Assembly (NCBI GenBank): GCA_019635485.1
Contig: JAHBZL010000046.1
Location: 1 to 37,896 of the forward strand
Length of the DNA stretch: 37,896 nt
Source of the DNA: Piscinibacter sp.
GTDB taxonomy: Bacteria; Pseudomonadota; Gammaproteobacteria; Burkholderiales; Burkholderiaceae_C
Direction: 5' to 3'
The notes beneath the pieces were generated by a model that searched no databases, had not been told where the DNA came from, and saw only the letters and a list, made by a program, of their open reading frames with translations. Made by a program: the position numbers and the translations under genes. Positions 25,301 through 32,886 of the stretch are shown here, piece after piece. Numbering within the stretch: position 1 is the first letter of the stretch; each line of letters opens with the position of its first letter.

Positions 25301-25514
25301 CCTGACGGGCCTGGAGCTGCTGCAGCACCTGAAGGCCGATCCGGCCACCGCGCTCATTCCGGTGGTGGTGGTGTCGGCCGACGCGACCGCGGCGCAGATC
25401 GACGCCGCCCTGCGGGCGGGCGCCAGCCAGTACCTGACCAAACCGGTCAGCGTGGCCGAACTGCTCGCCGCGGTCGACGAGGTGCTGGAGCGCACGGAGA
25501 CCCGCTTCGGCTGA
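22332..25514 (+). CDS. MASE1-CHASE-PAS hybrid sensor histidine kinase/response regulator
   Basis: A 1060-residue sensor. Order: MASE1 membrane sensor (residues about 5-195, SPIYPASGIALAAVLVYG), a further helix near 200-216, a CHASE periplasmic domain (about 240-430), a helix (about 495-515), a short coiled coil, PAS (about 548-680, HPDDTPQDVELS), HisKA (phospho-accepting His696 in SHELRTPLN), HATPase (N-box near 807, G-boxes near 843 and GTGIGL near 873), and a C-terminal receiver with phospho-Asp985 (LVLLDMHLPD) and Lys in YLTKP. It would sense an envelope signal and phosphorylate itself; no separate output protein is nearby. The start is a TTG at 22332 (GAGG 5 nt upstream) that overlaps the reductase stop. 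Its stop abuts the otnC stop. Confidence 0.9.
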   Translation: MNPSASLRLLAVVLGTAVAYAVAGMLALQVAVPPSYASPIYPASGIALAAVLVYGAPAAVPATVLGAFIVNASLSAQRGTPSLAALVVPGLIALGAGLQAWAGAALVRRFARAPQSINDPRDIAVLLGLGALAACTISSSIATLALSLGGALPEAEQLRTWFTWYSGDALGTLIGAPIALTLIGRPREDWAPRRLSVGLTLTLTTLVLGLGIWQVARVDEARLRDAFERDASSVAAVLRSRLQEPLHALEAVRSVFIASNDVDRGEFRRATAAWLDDPALSAIGWYERLRRADVPAFEAATRAEGLEGFRVFDRPDAGALPAAGEVIAMRYIEPMAGNAAALGVNAMSVPAARAAIERSTRHDEAVASAGFPLTQVPAGQDRTGVVAYRAVYAGAPTTEAERQSRLLGVVFVTVRPGLLVEALMHEFPAALRVCIVDADPQAPLRRLAGPPGCEQAPDSRFLTYDKPFAYAGRQWMLGVSADRRALPATRAANAWLFSMVGLLGAAMLGALLLTVTGRTRRIEAAVRERTAALQAEALERERAQAALRESEQRFRNILNTVPIGVIYTDLRGNVKQTNPRFCELTGYSDEELLAMTVPQFTHPDDTPQDVELSRALVQGEVPLYRRQKRYVRKDGRIVWVQSIVTLLRDEEGQPRRIVGVVEDITEHLRLLEAEKARDLAEAANRAKSDFLSRMSHELRTPLNAMLGFAQLLDLDRRHPLPAEQRPWVAQIQQAGWHLLEMINEVLDLSRIESGNVRLLIEPVNLAELLAASVAMVDGDARRRHIALSTELADGTGVLMGDATRVKQILVNLLSNAVKYNIDGGRIHVATRLADTHTVELAVTDTGLGMTGEQLADLFQPFNRLGREESGQEGTGIGLVISQRLAELMGGSLRARSTAGEGSSFILALPRALEPDTVPSDLDGLATELPDYHRRIVHYVEDNETNVEVMRGILAQRPQVQMEVSASGAEARAAIRRSLPDLVLLDMHLPDLTGLELLQHLKADPATALIPVVVVSADATAAQIDAALRAGASQYLTKPVSVAELLAAVDEVLERTETRFG

Positions 25515-26174
25515 TCACCAGCGGGCGCCGAACCGGCGCCGCAACTCATCGATCTGCTCGTCCGCCAGGGGCGCGGTGTCGGGGCCGGCCAGCAGCCACA
25601 GGCGCGCCGTCTCCTCCAGCTCCTCCAGCACCGCCGAGGCGGCGGCCGGTGTCTCGTGCCAGACGTTCGGGCCGAGCCGCTCCAGCATGACCGCGCGGAT
25701 CGGCACGCCGGCCGCCTGGGCGGACGCGATGCGTTGCGCGACCTGCTCGGCGGCCGCCAGGTCGCCCGGACGGTGGTACGGGATCAGCGGCACGTGGCCG
25801 ACCTTCATCACGTAGTAGGGCGTGATCGGCGGCAGGATGTCCTCCGCCCGCCAGACGCCGCGCAGTGTCAGCGCCACGAGATGGGTCGAGTGGGTGTGGA
25901 TCACGCAGCGCGCCGTCGCGTCGGCGGCGTAGATGCGGCGATGCAGCGCCAGCGTCTTGCTGGCGGGCTCGCCGTCGCGCTGCACACCCTCCGCGTCCAG
26001 CCGCGCGAGGCGCGCCGGGTCCAGCGTGCCGAGGCAGGCATCCGTGGGCGTGATCAGGTAGCCGTCGGGGAGCCGGACGCTGATGTTGCCCGCCGTGGCG
26101 TGCACGTAGCCCCGCGCAAACAGGCTCGCGCCGACGCGGCAGATCTCCTCGCGCGCACGCGCCTCGTCGCTCAC
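25515..26174 (-). CDS. otnC: 3-oxo-tetronate 4-phosphate decarboxylase OtnC (class II aldolase/adducin fold)
   Basis: A 219-residue class II aldolase-like enzyme. Zinc ligands are visible in CVIHTHSTHLVAL, with the preceding substrate loop YLITPTDACLGTLDP and the segment GEPASKTLALHRRIY. Together with OtnK upstream it would convert 3-oxo-tetronate through its 4-phosphate to dihydroxyacetone phosphate and carbon dioxide, a route for L-threonate and D- or L-erythronate use. I chose the GTG at 26174 because it overlaps the otnK stop (GTGA) and GAGG lies 7 nt before it. Related aldolases act on rhamnulose-, fuculose- or methylthioribulose-phosphate; the neighbour kinase decides the call. The stop abuts the histidine kinase stop. 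Confidence 0.85.
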   Translation of the reverse strand: MSDEARAREEICRVGASLFARGYVHATAGNISVRLPDGYLITPTDACLGTLDPARLARLDAEGVQRDGEPASKTLALHRRIYAADATARCVIHTHSTHLVALTLRGVWRAEDILPPITPYYVMKVGHVPLIPYHRPGDLAAAEQVAQRIASAQAAGVPIRAVMLERLGPNVWHETPAAASAVLEELEETARLWLLAGPDTAPLADEQIDELRRRFGARW

Positions 26175-27433
26175 GCGAGCGCCTCGAAAGCCTTGTCGAA
26201 GAAGTCGACCGTGCCGAAGTTGCCCGATTTCAGCGCCAGGTGCAGCCCGCGGCCCGCGGCATCCGGCGCATGGCACCAAGGCACGCCCGGGTCGATCTGG
26301 GCGCCGATGCGCAGGCGGCGCGCCCCCAGCGCCTGCACGCAAGCGCCCGAGGTCTCTCCGCCGGCCACCACCAGGCGCCGTACGCCCGCCTCGACCAGCC
26401 CGTGCGCGATGCGCGCCAGGGCACGCTCCACCAGTTCGCCGGCACGCTGCACCCCGAGCTGCGCCTGCACGGCGCGCACCGCGTCGGCCGGCGCCGTGGC
26501 GTAGACCAGCAGCGGTTCGTCGCCCAGGCGCGGACGCGCCCAGGCCAGCGCCGCGTCGATCGGCTGGTCGCCCTGCGCCAGCGCGGACGGTGACAGCGCC
26601 AGGCCCCGGTCGGGATGGCGCTGCAGGAAGGCCTGGACCTGCGCGTTGGAGGCCGCCGAGCAGCTGCCGGAGACGATCGCCGCGGCACCGCCGGCCGGCG
26701 GCAGCTGCGCAGCCCGCGCGTCGGCCTCGATGCCGAAGTTGCGCGGCAGGCCGATCGCGACCCCGGATCCGGCAGTCAGCACCGGCAGCGTCGCGAAGGC
26801 GGTGCCCATCGCCATCAGGTCCGCGTCGGACAGCGCATCGACGATCGCATGGCCGATGCCCTGCGCCCGCAGCTCCTCCATACTCCGCGCGATCGCTGCG
26901 CCGCCGGCGCTCACGACGGCGTGTTCGATCAGGCCGACCCGGCGCCGGCACTGGCGTTGCAGCACGCGCACCAGATTGGGGTCGGTCATCGGCGTGAGCG
27001 GGTGGTCGCGCATCGGACCTTCGCTGAGCAGGACGTCGCCGGTGAACAGGTATCCCTTGTAGATCGTCCTCCCGTTGGCCGGGAAGGCCGGGCAGGCGAT
27101 GCTGAAGTCGCAGCCGAGCGCGTCCATCAGCGCCTCGGCCACCGGGCCGATGTTGCCGCGCTCGGTCGAATCGAAGGTCGAGCAGACCTTGAAATAGATC
27201 TGCGCAGCGCCCCGGGCACGCAGCCAGCGCAGGGCCTCCAGCGACTGCGCGACGGCATCGGCGGGGTCGATGGTGCGCGACTTCAGCGCGACGACGACGG
27301 CGTCGGCCTCGCCGGCGTCCTCGTCGTCACCCGGCACGCCGATGGTCTGCACGACGCGCATGCCGGCGCGCACCAGGTTGTTGGCGAGGTCGGTGGCGCC
27401 GGTGAAGTCGTCGGCGATGCAGCCCAGCTTCAT
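26171..27433 (-). CDS. otnK: 3-oxo-tetronate kinase OtnK (four-carbon acid sugar kinase family)
   Basis: A 420-residue kinase of the DUF1537 family. The N-terminal domain opens MKLGCIADDFTGATDLAN (substrate-binding DDFTGATD motif), followed by FKVCSTFDSTERGNIGP and CPAFPANGRTIYKGYLF. The C-terminal nucleotide-binding domain has VVAGGETSGACVQALG and GLHLALKSGNFG. It would phosphorylate 3-oxo-tetronate for OtnC. The start ATG at 27433 fits the family; no ribosome site is seen, and a CAGACT hexamer lies 8 nt upstream. In characterised pathways a dehydrogenase (LtnD/DenD) and an isomerase (OtnI) accompany it; neither is present here. It is divergent from the cytochrome genes, with 110 bp between the starts. 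Confidence 0.9.
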   Translation of the reverse strand: MKLGCIADDFTGATDLANNLVRAGMRVVQTIGVPGDDEDAGEADAVVVALKSRTIDPADAVAQSLEALRWLRARGAAQIYFKVCSTFDSTERGNIGPVAEALMDALGCDFSIACPAFPANGRTIYKGYLFTGDVLLSEGPMRDHPLTPMTDPNLVRVLQRQCRRRVGLIEHAVVSAGGAAIARSMEELRAQGIGHAIVDALSDADLMAMGTAFATLPVLTAGSGVAIGLPRNFGIEADARAAQLPPAGGAAAIVSGSCSAASNAQVQAFLQRHPDRGLALSPSALAQGDQPIDAALAWARPRLGDEPLLVYATAPADAVRAVQAQLGVQRAGELVERALARIAHGLVEAGVRRLVVAGGETSGACVQALGARRLRIGAQIDPGVPWCHAPDAAGRGLHLALKSGNFGTVDFFDKAFEALA

Positions 27434-27543
27434 CGGGGCGCAGTCTGACACAGCCGGGCATGGCCCGGACATGGCCCGTCGCCGCCGCCGGCGTGGCCCG
27501 CTTGGGCGATGTCCACCCGGCGGCCGCTGCGGAGACTGGCGCC

Positions 27544-28524
27544 ATGTTCACAGCCGCCCGCCGATTTCTCCTCGCGCTGGTCCTGATCCCGGCCAGCGGC
27601 ATCGGCCTGGCCGCCGAACCGCCGCTGCCGGAACGCCTGAGCGAGACCGGGCTGGGCGAGCTCGAGACGATGCCGGTCACGCCGCGCTATCCGCTGTGGT
27701 CCGACGGCGCGGGCAAGCGGCGCTGGCTGCACGTGCCGGCGGGCCAGTCGATCGACGCCTCGCAGCCCGACGCCTGGCAGTTCCCGCCCGGGACGCGCCT
27801 GTGGAAGGAGTTCGCGGTCGCCGGCCGGCCGGTCGAGACGCGCTACATCGAACGCCTCGCCGACGGCCGCTGGCGCTTCGCGTCCTACGTCTGGGATGCC
27901 GAGGGCCGCGAGGCCCGGCTGGCGCCGGAGCGCGGCCTGCCGTCCCTGCCCGTGGCCGCCGCCCCGGAGGGCCGCTACGAAGTGCCGTCGCGCGCCGACT
28001 GCACGGCCTGCCACGAGGGTGCGGCCGTGCCGGTGCTCGGCGTCGGCGCGCTGCAACTCGCCGATCAGCTGCCGGCGCTGGTCCGGCGCGGCTGGCTGCG
28101 CGGGCTGCCGCCGGCGCTGCTGGCCGCGCCGCCCCGCATCGCCGCGGCGTCGCCGGTCGAGGAGGCGGCACTCGGCTACCTGCATGCCAACTGCGGGCAT
28201 TGCCACAACGACAGCGGCGCACCGGTGCCGGTGCGTCTGGTGCTGGCGCAGTCGGTCGCCGACCCGGTCGGCGGCGCGCAGCGCGTGCTGCGCTCGCTGA
28301 TCGGCGCCCCGAGCCGCTACCGGCCGCCGGGCTTCGGCCCCGGCGCCCGCGTCGTCGTGCCCGGCCGGCCGCAGGACAGCGTGCTGCTGACCCGGCTGCA
28401 GTCGCGCCACCCGAACGTGCAGATGCCGCCGCTGGGCACCCGGGTGCCCGACGTTGACGGCCTCGCGCTCGTCACCTCCTGGATCAACCACCCGCTGCTT
28501 CAACGAAAGGATCCGCAGCCATGA
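27544..28524 (+). CDS. Exported diheme c-type cytochrome-like protein
   Basis: A 326-residue protein with a signal peptide ([25 protein letters not shown]). A conserved N-terminal domain follows ([21 protein letters not shown], then [26 protein letters not shown]), with CXXCH sites at Cys153-His157 (CTACH) and Cys217-His221 (CGHCH), the latter in the typical ANCGHCHN setting. The two-heme content implies periplasmic electron transfer. I believe the N-terminal motifs match a family known from Shewanella (SO2930-like diheme proteins), but I cannot confirm that without a search. The start ATG at 27544 has weak ribosome features. The stop overlaps the next cytochrome start (ATGA), so the two are translated together. 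Confidence 0.78.
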   Translation: MFTAARRFLLALVLIPASGIGLAAEPPLPERLSETGLGELETMPVTPRYPLWSDGAGKRRWLHVPAGQSIDASQPDAWQFPPGTRLWKEFAVAGRPVETRYIERLADGRWRFASYVWDAEGREARLAPERGLPSLPVAAAPEGRYEVPSRADCTACHEGAAVPVLGVGALQLADQLPALVRRGWLRGLPPALLAAPPRIAAASPVEEAALGYLHANCGHCHNDSGAPVPVRLVLAQSVADPVGGAQRVLRSLIGAPSRYRPPGFGPGARVVVPGRPQDSVLLTRLQSRHPNVQMPPLGTRVPDVDGLALVTSWINHPLLQRKDPQP

Positions 28525-29075
28525 AGACCGCCCTCTCCACCCTCCTCGGCGCCGTGGCGCTGGCCGCGGCCCTGCCCGCCGGCGCGACCGATGCACAGGT
28601 CGCCCGCGGCAAGTACCTGGTCGACACCGCCGGCTGCCACGACTGCCACACGCCCTTCAAGATGGGCCCGAACGGTCCCGAGAAGGACATGAGCCACATG
28701 CTCGCGGGCCACCCCGAAGCGCTGGTGATGCCGCCGGTCCCGAAGCTGCCGGACGGCCCCTGGATGGCGGTCTCCGCCGCCACCAACACGGCGCACGCCG
28801 GTCCCTGGGGCGTCAGTTTCACCGCCAACCTGACGCCGGACGCCGAGACCGGCCTGGGCGACTGGACGCTGCGCGACTTCGTCTCGACGATCCGGACCGG
28901 GCGCCACCTGGGCCGCGGCCGCGCGGTGCTGCCGCCGATGCCGATCCCGGCGTACAGCCACTTCTCCGACGCAGACCTGGAGGCGATCTACCGCTACCTG
29001 CGCACCATTCCGGCGGTGAAGAACAAGGTGCCGGAGCCCTGGGCGCCGCAGGCCGCGGCAGCCGCGACGAAGTAG
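28521..29075 (+). CDS. Exported monoheme c-type cytochrome
   Basis: A 184-residue protein with a signal peptide (residues 1-22) and one heme site, CHDCH (Cys39, Cys42, His43), inside RGKYLVDTAGCHDCHTPF. It also has two Met-Pro segments (VMPPVPK and LPPMPIPAYSHFSDADLEAIYRY), the second matching the heme-ligand Met and helix of cytochrome c. The C-terminus (YRYLRTIPAVKNKVPEPW) is typical of cytochromes beside alcohol or aldehyde dehydrogenases and of nitrite-type donors. It starts inside the stop of the diheme gene. Its redox partner is not obvious in the window. Confidence 0.85.
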   Translation: MKTALSTLLGAVALAAALPAGATDAQVARGKYLVDTAGCHDCHTPFKMGPNGPEKDMSHMLAGHPEALVMPPVPKLPDGPWMAVSAATNTAHAGPWGVSFTANLTPDAETGLGDWTLRDFVSTIRTGRHLGRGRAVLPPMPIPAYSHFSDADLEAIYRYLRTIPAVKNKVPEPWAPQAAAAATK

Positions 29076-29103
29076 TCGGCACTCCTCCGACACCATTCCA
29101 TGA

Positions 29104-29119
29104 GTAAGCAAACGCTTAC
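29104..29119. repeat. Inverted repeat upstream of rpoH
   Basis: GTAAGC, a 4-nt spacer AAAC, then GCTTAC: a 6-bp perfect inverted repeat between the cytochrome stop and rpoH. It is too short, and lacks a T-run, for a convincing terminator. It could be an operator of the upstream regulatory region, or chance. Confidence 0.3.
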
Positions 29120-29165
29120 GTAAGGATTGTTGTCGGATCCGGAGTGAAGTGTTGCCGAAGTGGCG

Positions 29166-29192
29166 TCAGCACTCGATGGGGGCGAGTGCTAA
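29166..29192 (+). promoter_or_regulatory. CIRCE element (HrcA operator) at rpoH
   Basis: TCAGCACTC, a 9-nt spacer, then GAGTGCTAA. The consensus CIRCE is TTAGCACTC-N9-GAGTGCTAA; the right arm is perfect, the left arm has one change (T to C at position 2), and the spacer is exactly 9. HrcA binds CIRCE to repress heat-shock genes, usually groESL or dnaK. Here it lies 27 bp before the rpoH start codon and overlaps the likely -10, so repression by HrcA is expected. The hrcA gene is not in the window. Confidence 0.85.
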
Positions 29193-29195
29193 TAT
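29190..29195 (+). promoter_or_regulatory. Likely extended -10 element of rpoH promoter
   Basis: TAATAT, directly preceded by TGC as in an extended -10, overlaps the last three bases of the CIRCE right arm. Transcription would start near 29202, giving a very short leader with AAGGAG before the ATG at 29220. No good -35 is visible, which suits an extended -10 promoter. Confidence 0.55.
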
Positions 29196-29219
29196 TTGCG
29201 GAACGAAAGGAGTTTCAGC

Positions 29220-30164
29220 ATGTCTGACGCCTCCATGAACATGACCCCCGCCACCGCTCTGGCCGTCCGTGACCCCTGGGCCCTGGTTCCCTCGCTGGGC
29301 AACCTGGATGCCTACATCAGCGCCGTCAACCGCCTGCCCCTGCTGACGCAGGAGGAAGAGGTGTCTCTGGCCCGCCGGCTGCGCGCCAGCGGCGACCTGC
29401 AGGCCGCCGGGCAACTGGTGCTGTCGCACCTGCGCCTGGTGGTGTCGATTTCGCGCCAGTACCTCGGCTACGGGCTGCCGCAGGGCGACCTGATCCAGGA
29501 AGGCAACGTCGGCCTGATGAAGGCCGTCAAGCGCTTCGACCCCGAGCAGGGCGTGCGCTTGGTCAGCTACGCGATGCACTGGATCAAGGCCGAGATCCAC
29601 GAGTACATCCTGAAGAACTGGCGCATGGTGAAGGTCGCCACGACCAAGGCACAGCGCAAGCTGTTCTTCAACCTGCGCTCGATGAAGCAGAACCTGAAGG
29701 ACGACGCCGAGGCCACCGACACGCACCGCAGCACACTGACGCAGGGCGAGGTGGACACGGTCGCCCGCACGCTGAACGTCAAGCGCGAGGACGTGCTCGA
29801 GATGGAGACCCGCCTGTCCGGTGGGGACGTCGCGCTCGAGCCCGGCACCGGCGACGACGGCGAGGAGAGCTACGCGCCGATCGCCTACCTGGCCGACGAG
29901 TCGAACGAGCCGACCCGGGTGCTGGAAGCGCGCAGTCGCGACTGGCTGGCCGGCGACGGCATCAGCCGGGCGCTCGACGCGCTGGATGCGCGAAGCCGCC
30001 GCATCGTCGAGGAGCGCTGGCTGAAGGTGAACGACGACACCTCGGGCGGCATGACGCTGCACGAGCTGGCGGCCGAGTATGGCGTCAGCGCCGAGCGGAT
30101 CCGCCAGATCGAGGTGGCGGCGATGAAGAAGATGCGCAAGGCGCTGGGCGACGTCCGCCCGTAA
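29220..30164 (+). CDS. rpoH: RNA polymerase sigma factor RpoH (sigma-32)
   Basis: A 314-residue heat-shock sigma factor. Region 1.2/2 begins NLDAYISAVNRLPLLTQEEE, region 2.4 lies around LVSYAMHWIKAEIHEYILKNWRMVK, and the RpoH box is QRKLFFNLR (residues 145-153), which separates RpoH from other sigma factors. Region 4.2 is GMTLHELAAEYGVSAERIRQIEVAAMKKMRKAL. It directs RNA polymerase to heat-shock promoters for chaperones and proteases. The start ATG at 29220 is preceded by AAGGAG 8 nt upstream. The CIRCE element and the extended -10 just upstream suggest control by HrcA. It converges with the SCO gene (42 bp between the stops). Confidence 0.97.
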   Translation: MSDASMNMTPATALAVRDPWALVPSLGNLDAYISAVNRLPLLTQEEEVSLARRLRASGDLQAAGQLVLSHLRLVVSISRQYLGYGLPQGDLIQEGNVGLMKAVKRFDPEQGVRLVSYAMHWIKAEIHEYILKNWRMVKVATTKAQRKLFFNLRSMKQNLKDDAEATDTHRSTLTQGEVDTVARTLNVKREDVLEMETRLSGGDVALEPGTGDDGEESYAPIAYLADESNEPTRVLEARSRDWLAGDGISRALDALDARSRRIVEERWLKVNDDTSGGMTLHELAAEYGVSAERIRQIEVAAMKKMRKALGDVRP

Positions 30165-30206
30165 GAGGTTCGTGCTCCGACGAGGCGGCGCCTGCGGGTG
30201 CCGTCC

Positions 30207-30821
30207 TCAGGCGGGCGCGGCAAGCAGCGTCCGCAGGTCCGCCGCCAGCGCGTCCGCCCCGCTGCCGTAACGCACGAACAGGCGCAGCCGCCCGGACTGG
30301 TCGAAGATGTACGAGCCGGCCGTGTGGTCGACCGTGTAACTGCCTTCGGTCTTGCCCGGCACCTTCGCGTAGAAGACCTTGAACTCCTTGGCCGCGGCGG
30401 CCGTCTGCTCGGGCGTGCCGCGCAGCGCGACGAAGCTCGGGTCGAAGTTGGCGAGGTAGGCCTTCAGCAGCTGCGGCGTGTCGCGCTCCGGGTCGACGCT
30501 GACGAACACGCCCTGCACCTTCTCGCCGTCCGCGCCGAGCGACTGCTTGACCTGCGCCAGTTCCGCCATCGTCGTCGGGCAGACGTCGGGGCACTGCGTG
30601 TAGCCGAAGAACACCACGGTCACCTTGCCCTTGAAGTCGGCCAGCGTGCGCAGCTTGCCGTCCTGGTCGGGCAGCGAGAGCGCGCGACCGTACTCGGCCC
30701 CGGTGATGTCCACGGCCTTGAACTGCAGCTTCTCGCCGGGCACGGCGGCGCGGTCGCAGCCGGCCAGCGCCGCGGCGGCGGCAGTGGCGGCGATCAGCAG
30801 GTGGCGTCGGACGAGGTTCAC
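30207..30821 (-). CDS. SCO family copper chaperone, lipoprotein
   Basis: A 204-residue SCO1/SenC protein that delivers copper to the CuA site of cytochrome c oxidase, or acts as its thiol reductant. A lipobox (AALAGC, Cys about residue 22) anchors it to the inner membrane. The copper motif CPDVC (Cys77, Cys81) in [17 protein letters not shown] is present, with the third ligand His in [11 protein letters not shown]. The rest is thioredoxin-fold ([19 protein letters not shown]). The GTG at 30821 overlaps the ctaB stop (GTGA) and is the last gene of the assembly operon. It converges with rpoH. Confidence 0.93.
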   Translation of the reverse strand: MNLVRRHLLIAATAAAAALAGCDRAAVPGEKLQFKAVDITGAEYGRALSLPDQDGKLRTLADFKGKVTVVFFGYTQCPDVCPTTMAELAQVKQSLGADGEKVQGVFVSVDPERDTPQLLKAYLANFDPSFVALRGTPEQTAAAAKEFKVFYAKVPGKTEGSYTVDHTAGSYIFDQSGRLRLFVRYGSGADALAADLRTLLAAPA

Positions 30822-31729
30822 AGCAGCAGTCCCAGGTAGTGGTCCACCAGCAGCGCCGCGAACAGCAGCGACAGGTGGAGGATGGAGAAGCGGAAGGTCT
30901 TGCGCGCCAGCATGTCGGAGTATTCGCGCCACAGCTTCCAGGCGTAGCCGATGAAGATCGCGCCGAGCACCGACGCGGCCACCAGGTATGGCAGCCCGCT
31001 CATGCCGGCCACGAACGGCAGCAACGTGGCCGCGTACAGCACCAGCGTGTAGAGAAAGACGTGCAGGCGGGTGAACTCGGCGCCGTGCGTGACCGGCAGC
31101 ATCGGCAGGCCGGAGCGCCGGTAATCTTCCGCGCGGTACAGCGCCAGCGCCCAGAAGTGCGGTGGCGTCCAGACGAAGATGATCAGGCACAGGATCAGCG
31201 CCTCGGGCCCGACCTCGCCGCGCATCGCCGCCCAGCCCAGCACCGGCGGCATCGCCCCCGACGCACCGCCGATCACGATGTTCTGCGGCGTCAGCGGCTT
31301 GAGCACGACGGTGTAGATCACCGCGTAGCCGACGAAGGTGGCGAAGGTCAGCCACATCGTCAGCGGATTGACCAGCCAGTACAGCAGCGCGCTGCCGGCG
31401 GCGCACAGCAGCGTCGAGAACAGCAGGGTGTGGGTGGTCGTCAGCTCGCCCTTCGCGGTCGGGCGCCACGCGGTGCGCGCCATGCGGGCGTCGATGTGCT
31501 GCTCGACCAGGCAGTTGAACGCCGCCGCCGCCGCCGCGACGAGCCAGATGCCGGCCGTCGCGGCCAGCGCGACGGGCCAGTCGGGCCAGCCCGGGGAGGC
31601 GAGCAGCATGCCGATCACCGCGCAGAACACGATCAGCTGCACGACGCGCGGCTTGGTCAGCACGTAGTACTGGCGCAGCCGCGACGGCGGCGCGACGGCA
31701 AGGGGGGCGCGGGCAGCGGTGTCGGACAT
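30818..31729 (-). CDS. ctaB: Protoheme IX farnesyltransferase (heme O synthase)
   Basis: A 303-residue UbiA-type prenyltransferase that attaches farnesyl to heme B, giving heme O. The first prenyl-diphosphate motif region is [24 protein letters not shown], and the family segment [16 protein letters not shown] and the [15 protein letters not shown] loop are clear. About nine hydrophobic segments follow the N-terminal [17 protein letters not shown]. The first aspartate of the usual NDxxD motif is replaced by the NCLVEQ sequence common in betaproteobacteria. The start ATG at 31729 lies 2 bp after the ctaA stop. Co-localisation with ctaA, SURF1 and SCO supports the oxidase-assembly role. Confidence 0.96.
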   Translation of the reverse strand: MSDTAARAPLAVAPPSRLRQYYVLTKPRVVQLIVFCAVIGMLLASPGWPDWPVALAATAGIWLVAAAAAAFNCLVEQHIDARMARTAWRPTAKGELTTTHTLLFSTLLCAAGSALLYWLVNPLTMWLTFATFVGYAVIYTVVLKPLTPQNIVIGGASGAMPPVLGWAAMRGEVGPEALILCLIIFVWTPPHFWALALYRAEDYRRSGLPMLPVTHGAEFTRLHVFLYTLVLYAATLLPFVAGMSGLPYLVAASVLGAIFIGYAWKLWREYSDMLARKTFRFSILHLSLLFAALLVDHYLGLLL

Positions 31730-31731
31730 GT

Positions 31732-32880
31732 TCAGGAGGCCTGGGGCAGCGGCAGCGCGCCGTGCGTCGGCGCGCGTTCCCGGCCCTGCGCGGCGCGCAC
31801 GAGCAGGAAGGTCAGCAGCACGGCCAGGGCGGCGGCACCGCCGACGTGCAGCACGGCGGCCGCCAGCGGCCAGCCGAGCACGACGTTGGCGAGCCCGGTG
31901 GCGAGTTGCAGCAGTGCCAGCGCCGCAATTCCGGCCGCGAAGCGTCGGCCCGCGGCGCCCGTGGCCTGCAGCCGCCACGCCAGCAGCGCCAGCACCGCGA
32001 GCACGACCAGCGCGACCAGGCGGTGCGTCATGTGGATCGCGGTCAGCGCCGGGAACGGCAGGAAGTCGCCGGCGGCGGTCTGTCCGAGGCCGCGCCAGAG
32101 CGTGAAGGCGTGGCTGAAGTCCATCTCGGGCCACCAGGCGCCCTGGCAGGTCGGGAAATCGCGGCAGGCGAGCACCGCGTAGTTCGTGCTGACCCAGCCG
32201 CCCAGCGCGACCTGCAGCGCGAGCAGCAGCGCCACGGCCCAGGCACCCCGGCGCAGCCCGTCGCCGAGTGGCAACGGCGCCGGCACGAACTGGCGCGCCT
32301 GCGCCGCCAGCAGCACCAGCAGGCCGATGCCGCCGAGCAGGTGCAGCGTCACGATCGCCGGGGCCAGCTTCAGCGTCACCGTCAGCGCGCCGAACGCGCC
32401 CTGGGCGCAGACCCAGGCGAACGACAGTGTCGCCCAACCGGGCGAGAGCGGCGTCGATCCGCGCCGGTGTTCGCGCCAGCTCGCCAGCAGCAGGACCGTG
32501 ATCAGCACGCCGACGCCGGTGGCGAGGTAGCGGTGCACCATCTCCACCCAGGCCTTGGCGTGCGTCACCGGACCGGTCGGGCGCAGGGCCTGTTCGGCGC
32601 GGATCTCGGCATGCGCGCCGAGCGGGCTCGCGCTGCCGTAGCAGCCCGGCCAGTCCGGACAGCCGAGGCCCGAATCGGTCAGCCGCGTGAAGCTGCCGAA
32701 CAGCACCAGGTCGAAGGTGAGGAACAAGGTCAGCAGCGTCAGCCCGCGCAGCCGCTGCGCCGGCGCCGTGCCGCGGTGGCGCAGCCACCACCATGCCAGC
32801 GGGCCGGCCGCGACCACCAGCCCGAGCAGCGCCATGCGCAGCAGCGGCGTCAGGTCGACCAGCGAGGCGGCGGCATCCAT
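31732..32880 (-). CDS. ctaA: Heme A synthase (COX15/CtaA)
   Basis: A 382-residue membrane protein that oxidises heme O to heme A. About eight hydrophobic segments are seen. The four conserved His ligands fit [32 protein letters not shown] and [11 protein letters not shown]. The conserved [19 protein letters not shown] motif with two cysteines is present at about residue 66, and a second Cys pair (CRDFPTCQG) lies near 238. The ATG at 32880 follows the upstream gene by 6 bp. Within the assembly operon it acts just before ctaB in gene order and just after it in the pathway. Confidence 0.96.
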   Translation of the reverse strand: MDAAASLVDLTPLLRMALLGLVVAAGPLAWWWLRHRGTAPAQRLRGLTLLTLFLTFDLVLFGSFTRLTDSGLGCPDWPGCYGSASPLGAHAEIRAEQALRPTGPVTHAKAWVEMVHRYLATGVGVLITVLLLASWREHRRGSTPLSPGWATLSFAWVCAQGAFGALTVTLKLAPAIVTLHLLGGIGLLVLLAAQARQFVPAPLPLGDGLRRGAWAVALLLALQVALGGWVSTNYAVLACRDFPTCQGAWWPEMDFSHAFTLWRGLGQTAAGDFLPFPALTAIHMTHRLVALVVLAVLALLAWRLQATGAAGRRFAAGIAALALLQLATGLANVVLGWPLAAAVLHVGGAAALAVLLTFLLVRAAQGRERAPTHGALPLPQAS

Positions 32881-32886
32881 CGCGGA

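Noticed and set aside
21735-25328. A 1197-codon open frame antisense to the histidine kinase
   Set aside because: The sense frame has every expected kinase domain. The antisense product is Arg/Ala/His/Gln-rich low-complexity, as expected from high-GC third positions.
29104-29119. Terminator for the cytochrome pair
   Set aside because: Stem of 6 bp without a T-run; listed only as an inverted repeat.
30186-30203. Possible bidirectional terminator between rpoH and SCO (7-bp stem with one G-U, loop TGCG)
   Set aside because: No T-run on either side; stems of this kind are frequent by chance in such GC-rich sequence.
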